This document shows positions 28,092 to 34,290 of a stretch of 64,000 bases of DNA, one piece after another. The notes below the pieces were generated by a model that was not told the origin of the DNA, searched no databases, and saw only the letters and a program-made list of their open reading frames with translations. The translations under genes were made by a program, and so were the position numbers. The stretch spans positions 1,708,965 through 1,772,964 of the forward strand of contig OX638295.1 in assembly GCA_951812345.1 (NCBI GenBank), read 5' to 3'. Numbering within the stretch: position 1 is the stretch's first letter; each line of letters begins with the position of its first letter. Source of the stretch: Rhodothermales bacterium (lineage in GTDB: Bacteria; Bacteroidota; Rhodothermia; Rhodothermales; VXPQ01).

Positions 28092-28658
28092 GGTGGGGGT
28101 CTGAAAGGTAGCGCGCTGAACCAGTGATTGGGAGGACGCCGAAAGGGTCCACCCTATCGGCTTCATTAACGCGATAGGCCGCGAGCACGCTCGCAAAGAA
28201 GCGGAGCTGATCAGAAATACCCGCCTCGATCCGAGAGAGGTGAGGATTGGGGATAATTGAGTAGGGACCACACGGCATCACTTTTATTGATAACGAATAG
28301 GCCGTAAGCTATGCATAGAATGCGAATTGAAGTGATAGCAGCCATTTCCACTTTGCTCGGTACGATTGGAAGCACCTTGACTGCTACGTAACAGAGCTTG
28401 CAGGACGGCATAACCTCCGTTGCCTTGATACAATGGGGCAAATGGCCTACATTGCGGCAGGCATAGACACCCAACGACCTTCGCCTGATTGCAGCATGAC
28501 AGACAAGAAGAAAGCAGGATCGGTTCGTGAGAAGGGCCGGAACGCGTCGTAAGGATACGGGACCCCGAAGGTAGAGTGGCCTACCCCCGAAGAACTGGCA
28601 AGGACCATTTGTATGGTCACTGACAAAAAGGCAAGGATTCTTAGGCAGAAAAAGTAAC
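28092..28658. other. Island boundary region without a recognised gene
   Basis: These 567 bases after rpsA carry no gene I can name. They hold one 23-codon hydrophobic open frame (28320-28391, listed separately) and a small hairpin (GACCAT/ATGGTC, 28603-28618). G+C falls towards the right end, where the AT-rich orphan gene starts, so this looks like the left edge of the accessory island. Frame-broken coding remnants are possible. Confidence 0.5.
28320..28391 (+). CDS. Possible small hydrophobic peptide (23 residues)
   Basis: An ATG opens a 23-codon frame encoding MRIEVIAAISTLLGTIGSTL and three further residues, then TAA. The central 15 residues could just span or lie on a membrane. It has no convincing ribosome-binding site and no known partner. 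It could be a chance frame, the decayed start of a longer gene, or a toxin-like peptide of the island. Confidence 0.2.
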   Translation: MRIEVIAAISTLLGTIGSTLTAT

Positions 28659-29693
28659 ATGGAACCGACAGTCATAGCAGGATCAGGAATTGCTTTGCAA
28701 GTAATCGAAAAAGGACTTCAAACCTTCCAGGGAAAAAACGTAAAGGATATAGACTTTAACGAGAGTTATACATATAGGCCACAATATCCAGCACAAGAAC
28801 CGCTAACGGCGTTTCAACTCCCGACAAGATTTATAGAGAGAAATTTTCGAAAGATTTCAATACATAAGTGTGATTGCGAAGAACTAAACAATTGTTTGAA
28901 ATATTTGGTGTCCTTTAGGACATTCTGTTTATCAATATTGCACAAAAAGATAGAATTGGCAGGATTTGATTCGGAAAGCGTTAATGATAGATACTATAAG
29001 GGATCTGATATAAATAGGACTTTGGATGTTTTAGAAAAAGTTCAAGAAAAATATATACAATTGTTTCCTGAGGATCCAGAAAAGGATATGACTTTAGAGC
29101 AGACATATGATAAAATAAGAAAAAAAGCTGAAGCAAGAGTATTGTCGAGACAAACTCATCTGATCATGACTCGTGTGTATGGACAAGCCAGAGAGTTGTA
29201 TGAATATATACAAAAAACATATGAATGTCATAGTAATCAATTAAACTATATGTTCGGAGATATTAATATTGAAAATGTCAAGAATTTATCAGGTTATGGA
29301 GAAATTTTAGTTTATATGAAATATATGCTTTTACCCAGAATAAACGATTTATATCAACAATATAGCACCTGTGTTAAAAATGTTCAAATAGGCCACCAAA
29401 TTCGATGGGATAGCTATAAAGCATCACTTAAGACAGGTAGTGGACCGGATTATTGGGAGCCAATAGACACTGCTTATGATGCACTGTTGAATGATATAAT
29501 TAAGAGCTTTTGTGTCATAGATAATTTGGGAAGTTTGGCTAATTTGTTAATAGAATTGGAAAGTGTATTCACAAGTTTGCTAAAGGAAACTAAAATCGAA
29601 GTTTCTAAATGTAAAAAAAGAATTTTAGTGGACTTATTTACTTTCCCGGAAAATTTATCACTCAAATGGACTAATTTTAAGTTAGAGATGTAA
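28659..29693 (+). CDS. AT-rich hypothetical protein (344 residues), accessory island
   Basis: A single long frame (starting MEPTVIAGSGIALQVIEKGL, ending NLSLKWTNFKLEM) in DNA that is by eye about one-third G+C, against well over half in the flanking core. Codon use is also different (many aaa, ata, tta), which points to horizontal acquisition. The protein looks soluble and largely helical, with Cys in HKCDCEELNNC and a possible coiled segment around residues 120-180. I recognise no family. It is transcribed towards the CBASS operon and ends 260 bases before the E2-like gene, on the opposite strand. A defence role is possible from context only. Confidence 0.7.
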   Translation: MEPTVIAGSGIALQVIEKGLQTFQGKNVKDIDFNESYTYRPQYPAQEPLTAFQLPTRFIERNFRKISIHKCDCEELNNCLKYLVSFRTFCLSILHKKIELAGFDSESVNDRYYKGSDINRTLDVLEKVQEKYIQLFPEDPEKDMTLEQTYDKIRKKAEARVLSRQTHLIMTRVYGQARELYEYIQKTYECHSNQLNYMFGDINIENVKNLSGYGEILVYMKYMLLPRINDLYQQYSTCVKNVQIGHQIRWDSYKASLKTGSGPDYWEPIDTAYDALLNDIIKSFCVIDNLGSLANLLIELESVFTSLLKETKIEVSKCKKRILVDLFTFPENLSLKWTNFKLEM

Positions 29694-29952
29694 ATATTCA
29701 AAAATAAAGAAAATTATATAGAATGGGACTTAAATATCTTTAATTATGTAAAGAACAAATGACAATTTCCGCCAGCAAGCCAACAAAAGGATCCCTGCAC
29801 GGAGGATGGGCCCCGGAGGACAGCGCATTAGCGCAGTGCTCATAGCCTTGTTACGATTTAGGCGGGGTGAATTGGAAGATCAATATCCGAAAGGACAGGC
29901 AAAGGGGTAGAAAGCAACAACTCACCATAGCTCCCAAGACCAAATCACCGCT

Positions 29953-30633
29953 TCATAAAGCACCATAGTTGGCTGGTTTGCGCCCTGACATTCGAATCAG
30001 CATTTGATAGTCAGTGCGTGCATGCGCCGGATCAATGGTGCGTCTTAATTCTAAGAATAGCTCTCTATGGCATTTTTGTAGACGCATTCCGCTCCCACAT
30101 GGACATTTCTCATTGTATTCTGGATATTCTGGTCGAGCCAATAGAGACATGAAGCGCTTGATTGTCTCAATGTCTGGCGATCCAAGCAATGCCAAAAATT
30201 CCTCGTAGGACTCTACGATGCCTCGTTCATCATGTGATCGTCCCCATCCGGGTGGCCAGTGACCGTGAGCCTGAAAGTAAGCTTGACCCACAAAGAATGG
30301 CTTTACCAACCACTCAAGGAAATCCGTTAGATCGGATCCGTATGGCCAGTGCTTCCTGTATTCAGAACGTACACATAAACAAGCTATTCCATGCTCACGG
30401 GAAGGCACATGCCTTTCAATGTCTCCCCAAGATATTTCATGCCTGTTACAGATTAGATATGGGATGCCTTCTGGATAATTGTTAGGGATAACCAGTTCAA
30501 CGCTATACCCTGTTTGGGGATCAAGCCACATGGTTCCAGTAACCTTGGCCGGACTGATAGATGCATCCAAAGTGAGATCTGGGAATGCACTGGCAAGACG
30601 CTCTTGCTCCTTGTTGATCAAGTCTTGCTTCAT
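29953..30633 (-). CDS. CBASS E2-like conjugating protein with C-terminal SEC-C zinc motif
   Basis: A 226-residue protein. Residues ~20-115 follow an E2 ubiquitin-conjugating fold: YPEGIP stands where E2s have YPFKPP, and His75 followed by Cys85 (HVPSREHGIACL) matches the HPN...ICL active-site spacing. Residues 177-189 are a SEC-C zinc motif (CPCGSGMRLQKCH). The start codon overlaps the stop of the CD-NTase gene by 4 bases. In E2-only (short type II) CBASS, such proteins are known to join or prime the nucleotidyltransferase. No E1 or JAB-peptidase gene accompanies it here. The SEC-C tail may hold a partner or zinc; that is inference. Confidence 0.85.
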   Translation of the reverse strand: MKQDLINKEQERLASAFPDLTLDASISPAKVTGTMWLDPQTGYSVELVIPNNYPEGIPYLICNRHEISWGDIERHVPSREHGIACLCVRSEYRKHWPYGSDLTDFLEWLVKPFFVGQAYFQAHGHWPPGWGRSHDERGIVESYEEFLALLGSPDIETIKRFMSLLARPEYPEYNEKCPCGSGMRLQKCHRELFLELRRTIDPAHARTDYQMLIRMSGRKPANYGAL

Positions 30634-31619
30634 TTATTGCTGTATTGTCTGGGATTATAGGATGATGCCGCCGCAACCATTTCGATGGTTTTCTTTTTTT
30701 CCTTTTCCTCAACTTCGGCGATCTTGTCTTGGAAATAGTCGGTACACAGCACTTCCTTCCAAGCCTTCAGTGCTTGTGAACGAGTGCAGTTTATTTGGTC
30801 AAGACACTTGAGCGTTTTGGTGGCATCGCCCAATATCTCTCTAAGTTTTTTGGTCTTGTGCTCCTTGTCACCATCTATAAGCCATTCACCCACAACAGGA
30901 TGTGGTACACGCAGATTTGCACAGAGTCGTTCATGAAGCGATTTAATGACTTTGTACAAGTCGATGTCCAGCCGATCATTTCCGACAGTGTAACGTTCAT
31001 TTACAAGAACTGTAATGACGAAGCCACTCGGCAGGGAATACGATGGTCTGTTCTTGCACATGCTCTTTATCAAGCGAATCAATTCCCGAAAATGTTTCAT
31101 TCCCTGGGCATTTTTACGATTAACACACTCGCTGAACCAAGAATTGACACCCTCTGGATCAGACTCTTTCCAATCCGAACTTGCAAGTTCATAACCGGTA
31201 TTATTAGAGCGGTAGACAGGAATATCTACATGTGGCCCCTCGTTGTAGAATACCCGAACGCAGTTCGTTTTTATCTCGGGTTGACGACTAAACCTTTCAT
31301 CCTGTACTGCATCACGAACCATTTTCCGGGCCTCACGTGCTGTCTTTTCCGCACCACGTGGGCCTTGTAGATCTTCCTGTTTGAAAACAACCCCATCGTC
31401 AATGTCATATTTATCTCCCGGTTCTTGAATCGTTGTACGCATTGCGTGGGACCCTTGGGAAACTGATTTCTTCGGACTTGGGTCGTTATTATTTTCAAGA
31501 CCACTTCGCAGACGATCTCGGTTGGCATCACGCCAGTAGATGAGTTGTTTTCTCTGGCTCCCCGTTAGTTTCACCCGTTCAGAGTGGTATCCCTTGATGT
31601 CGCTGTTGCAATCTGTCAT
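30630..31619 (-). CDS. CD-NTase, DncV/cGAS-like cyclic (oligo)nucleotide synthase of CBASS
   Basis: A 329-residue nucleotidyltransferase. The QGSHAMRTTI segment (GS motif, residues 55-64) and the metal-binding pair in YDIDDGVVF (Asp72, Asp74) are followed by a third carboxylate in HVDIPVY (Asp132). The layout and the QGS...T...KYDIDDG pattern match DncV-type synthases, which make cyclic dinucleotides such as cGAMP on phage infection. It lies between the CapV-like effector (26 bases upstream) and the E2-like gene (4-base overlap). The product nucleotide cannot be read off. The C-terminus ends SSYNPRQYSNK and is where type II enzymes are usually modified. Confidence 0.9.
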   Translation of the reverse strand: MTDCNSDIKGYHSERVKLTGSQRKQLIYWRDANRDRLRSGLENNNDPSPKKSVSQGSHAMRTTIQEPGDKYDIDDGVVFKQEDLQGPRGAEKTAREARKMVRDAVQDERFSRQPEIKTNCVRVFYNEGPHVDIPVYRSNNTGYELASSDWKESDPEGVNSWFSECVNRKNAQGMKHFRELIRLIKSMCKNRPSYSLPSGFVITVLVNERYTVGNDRLDIDLYKVIKSLHERLCANLRVPHPVVGEWLIDGDKEHKTKKLREILGDATKTLKCLDQINCTRSQALKAWKEVLCTDYFQDKIAEVEEKEKKKTIEMVAAASSYNPRQYSNK

Positions 31620-31645
31620 TGCTTTTCTCCTTGTTTGGTTTAAAT

Positions 31646-32761
31646 TTAACGTACTCCGTTCCCCGGCATACGCTTGAAGGTTTCAATGAACAACTTGCCC
31701 CGTTCATCAATGTCAGGTGGTTGACACCATCTGTAGATTTCCTGCCCATCGCGATTCCCAAGCTGCTCCATCAAATTGAGAGCTTTTTTCGAGGCAGAAT
31801 CAAGTTGCATAAGGTCAGCTTGGGCCGATGATGGTTTGTGTTCCTGGCAACGCACAATGTCCACATGTTTGCCAAGACGTTTCAGTTGCTCCACGAGAAG
31901 AGTTACAGCATAGCGGGCGGACTTTCCTTGAGAACTCATGGCGAGTTCCAAGACAGATATTCCACCACGCCAGTCTATAATTCCACGATCAAATTTTATT
32001 ACAGGCTGGTTGCCAACAGGTGGGGCACATGTTCCAACTGATATGATCACTATTGGCCGTTTTTCGCACGACATGGCCAGTCCTTCTATCAGTCCTAAAA
32101 GCACGGGATCGTTTGCCCACAGCCCCCCGTCAGTATATGCTTGTTCAGGTATGTCATCTTCTGTAATAGATGCCAGCGGAAGGTAGACTGGCGCCGCACT
32201 ACTTGCCAAACAAGCATCTGCCAATAAGAGACCATTGTCACGATCCTTTCCCTCAAGATGTGGCGTTTTGAATACCCTCGGCTGGTGCTGCAAAAATGCA
32301 GTGGCTGAAACACAGAGGCCAATATTGCGCTTTTCGTATAGCTTGCCGAATGTTTGATCGCCAAAAATCTCATTCAGTGCGGATTGTAATGCATGATTGG
32401 AGTTTCCGGCTCGACACAAGTGTCTGCGCACCCAACACCAGAATTGGATTTTATGTTGAAGTTTACGTGTTCTCTCGTATATCGGTACTGGATCCGTAAA
32501 TATGTCAGGCCCTGTTTTCTTGTACAGTTCTTTAATTCTTTCAAGAGAAATACCGGCAGCTATTGCTGTTGCCAGAATTGCACCGGTGCTGGTTCCCACG
32601 ACAAGATCGAAACACTTGCCGATGTCGATATCTTCTGTTTTGGCCTCCTTGGCGAAGCGTTTGGCAAGGGCGTGCAATACTGACACGGTGTATAATCCGC
32701 GCATGCCGCCGCCCTCAATGGTTAAAACCCGCAGGGGTTCTTCAGTATGTGTTGACATCAA
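31646..32761 (-). CDS. capV: CapV-like patatin phospholipase, CBASS effector
   Basis: A 371-residue patatin-family lipase. The oxyanion GGGMRG (residues 17-22), the nucleophile Ser58 in GTSTG and the Asp of DGG (Asp211) form the complete catalytic dyad. CapV enzymes are activated by the cyclic dinucleotide of a neighbouring DncV-type synthase and degrade the inner membrane, killing the infected cell. No signal peptide or membrane segment is visible, as expected for a cytoplasmic effector. Gene order CapV, CD-NTase, E2 on one strand is a classic CBASS layout. An ATG one codon in is an equally good start. Confidence 0.92.
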   Translation of the reverse strand: MMSTHTEEPLRVLTIEGGGMRGLYTVSVLHALAKRFAKEAKTEDIDIGKCFDLVVGTSTGAILATAIAAGISLERIKELYKKTGPDIFTDPVPIYERTRKLQHKIQFWCWVRRHLCRAGNSNHALQSALNEIFGDQTFGKLYEKRNIGLCVSATAFLQHQPRVFKTPHLEGKDRDNGLLLADACLASSAAPVYLPLASITEDDIPEQAYTDGGLWANDPVLLGLIEGLAMSCEKRPIVIISVGTCAPPVGNQPVIKFDRGIIDWRGGISVLELAMSSQGKSARYAVTLLVEQLKRLGKHVDIVRCQEHKPSSAQADLMQLDSASKKALNLMEQLGNRDGQEIYRWCQPPDIDERGKLFIETFKRMPGNGVR

Positions 32762-32856
32762 TTACTTCCTCCTTTATTGCTCTTGTGCTTTCGGTCCGGC
32801 GCAAAGCAAGGAACCCTTCCAGCAACAAGCCAGCACAAGGGTCCCTTCGCCAGTTC

Positions 32857-33063
32857 TCAGCTCGTATGACAAGCGTTGGAGCAGTAGTAGCAGCCATTCA
32901 CCTGACTATAGTAGTCTTTGGCCTTCTTAACGGCAGAAGCACAGGACGAATAGTCGCTGAGATAGATGCGGTTTTCAGGCTTTGGCAGCCAAGCACAGCT
33001 CTTCTTGTGGACTTCATGCTCCCCGTTGGTCTGCTGATTCTTGTTTACGTAATAATATGCCAT
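32857..33063 (-). CDS. Small Cys/His-rich protein upstream of the CBASS operon (68 residues)
   Basis: A short protein beginning MAYYYVNKNQQTNGEHEVH with Cys23, Cys41, Cys58, Cys61 and Cys65 and several His (16, 19, 66). The last part, GCYYCSNACH, looks like half of a zinc site. The start has a strong ribosome-binding site (GGAGG, 6 bases before ATG). It is transcribed in the same direction as capV and ends 95 bases before it, so it may be the first gene of the CBASS transcript. I recall similar small proteins with an HK.C...YL.D....A...A...Y....GC..C pattern as hypothetical proteins in many bacteria, but no function is known to me. Confidence 0.75.
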   Translation of the reverse strand: MAYYYVNKNQQTNGEHEVHKKSCAWLPKPENRIYLSDYSSCASAVKKAKDYYSQVNGCYYCSNACHTS

Positions 33064-33349
33064 TTTTAACCTCCATGGCTACTGGATTTATTTTACGAAC
33101 TGACAGCTGGCTTGGTTCCCTCAAAAACGGATTTAGGACCTTTGAAAATATTTTGGCAATAACGGAAATAAAAAGCTCCCCCATATCCCATGGAGGTTGT
33201 ATCGGACAACCCCTTCCTTCTATATTTTAATGCCGTTACCATTACTCGCAGGCAGGATTGGTCGGTCTCCTGCTGAATAAAATAGCGGATTCAGGGCGCA
33301 GAGTCTTGACCCGCCTAATCGAAAAGAGGCCGGAACACGGACGGTCGGC
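33064..33349 (-). promoter_or_regulatory. Presumed promoter region of the CBASS operon with a small palindrome
   Basis: This AT-rich stretch precedes the small Cys-rich gene and contains no gene. It holds the inverted repeat GGTTGT-5 bases-ACAACC (33195-33211) and several A/T-rich blocks that could serve as -10 regions. A regulator binding the palindrome is conjecture. The part beyond 33230 returns to higher G+C and is probably island debris. Confidence 0.3.
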
Positions 33350-33625
33350 ATCTGATCGATTGAGATATCCGCACCTTGACCGTTTCTCCGTAGGCAATAC
33401 TTGCGGGTGACGGGATCAGCTCCCTACCCGGTGTGAACCACGCCTTGCGCACTAACCGCATAGCTTCCTCGTCGCACCCGCCGCCAAGCGGTTGCTGACA
33501 ACCATATCTTCCACCCCACCTTGCCCATTGACCACAAACGATACCACTACTTTCCCCTCAATACCCTGTTCACCGGCCTCTCGGGGGTATCGAAACAACT
33601 GGCGGATAGTTTTTCTCCTCCGATC
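33350..33625 (-). pseudogene. Remnant of a TonB-family energy-transducer C-terminal domain
   Basis: Translated on the minus strand, one frame reads LFRYPREAGEQGIEGKVVVS and on through VVNGQGGVEDMVVSN. After a frame change it reads GGGCDEEAMRLVRKAWFTPG followed by GETVKVRISQSI. This is the TonB C-terminal pattern (YP..A...GI.G.V.V.F.V...G.V....V....GGG.D..A...V....F.PG). No start codon and no membrane anchor remain, so it is a broken fragment. It marks old rearrangement between the CBASS operon and the IS3 remnant. Confidence 0.75.
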
Positions 33626-33834
33626 AAGAGAGACGGTTCGGGTTGACTGAACAGATTTCCGCGGAACCTAAGGCGTAGTATTGCCCCCTGTTCCAACCCA
33701 GTCACCCCGAACCCATCTCAAGACGGACGCACAGAATCCACAGTCTTTCGTCCGAGGCGAAAGCCCCCCGCCACCATACACAGCGACAGCCCGCTGGCAA
33801 ACCTCGCCAGGTCCCAATGATCCGTTTTCCCCCT
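33626..33834. other. No gene seen; decayed sequence
   Basis: This stretch may contain the further upstream part of the broken TonB-type gene, since minus-strand frames show LEQGAILRLRFRG-like protein pieces interrupted by stops. Nothing intact can be supported. Confidence 0.4.
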
Positions 33835-33900
33835 TTTGAGTAATTTCTATACCTTTTTGGAGTAATTTCTACTCCTTTTCGGAGTAGTTTTTACTCAAAA
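33835..33900. repeat. AT-rich palindromic triple repeat (gagtaatttctactc)
   Basis: Three imperfect 21-22-base units follow one another: ttgagtaatttctatacc, tggagtaatttctactcc and cggagtagtttttactc. The middle one is a perfect hairpin (GGAGTA/TACTCC). The outer ends are inverted (CCTTTTGAGTAA against TTACTCAAAAAGG). It looks like an operator array or a small recombination site. It stands just upstream of the BrnT-like fragment. Confidence 0.6.
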
Positions 33901-33933
33901 AGGTGTATTAGGACACACTTAATCCCTTGGATT

Positions 33934-33984
33934 ATGCAATTCGAACTCGACCCCGAAGAAAGGGAGCGCAATCTCCTACGGTGA
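33934..33984 (+). pseudogene. Truncated BrnT-like toxin start
   Basis: The ATG at 33934 encodes MQFELDPEERERNLLR and then a stop. This resembles the conserved N-terminus of BrnT ribonuclease toxins (M.FEWDP.K...N..KHG). The rest of the gene is gone, apparently replaced by the IS3 remnant that starts about 20 bases downstream. Sixteen residues give only modest support. Confidence 0.4.
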
Positions 33985-34002
33985 CCCAAGATTTTCAACA
34001 CC

Positions 34003-34290
34003 GACACCGGGGAGCGTAGTTTGCCTCCGAGGCGTTCACGACTGTGCTGAAGGCACACGGCGTGCGCATCTCTATAGCCGGCAAGGGCTACTGGCTCGAC
34101 AACGTGTACGTGGGCACCTGTGGCGCGGCCTCAACCAGGAAGATGTCTACCGGGCGCCTACAAGACGGTTGCCAAGGCTAGAAAGGGCATTGCCGACTAC
34201 CTGCACTACTTCAACGAAGAATGCCCCCGCCAGGGGCTTGACAACCGCACCCCCCACTGCGTATCCTGCGAACGAATATTTCCTACTTGG
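34003..34290 (+). pseudogene. IS3-family transposase (orfB) remnant
   Basis: The frame-shifted translation reads FASEAFTTVLKAHGVRISIA, then GKGYWLDNVYV, then (shifted) LWRGLNQEDVYR, then (shifted) GIADYLHYFNEECPRQGL and DNRTP. This is the C-terminal part of an IS3-type DDE transposase (DNVF.ERLWR.LK.EDVY ... YN..RPHQ.L...TP). The 5' portion and the ends of the element are missing. It abuts the start of the methyltransferase/nuclease gene. Confidence 0.85.

Noticed and set aside
26454-28271. Long minus-strand open frame opposite rpsA
   Set aside because: Leu/Arg-rich low-complexity product arising from the Lys/Ala-rich repeats of S1 on the opposite strand; no start context or family.
29953-31619. 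Reading the E2/SEC-C and nucleotidyltransferase genes as SecA-related and tRNA-modification genes
   Set aside because: SEC-C alone is not diagnostic for SecA, and the QGS/DxD pattern beside CapV and an E2 fold fits CBASS far better.
33064-34290. CRISPR array or phage attachment site beside the CBASS operon
   Set aside because: The only regular repeat (33835-33900) has three short palindromic units and no spacers; no tRNA or integrase is adjacent.
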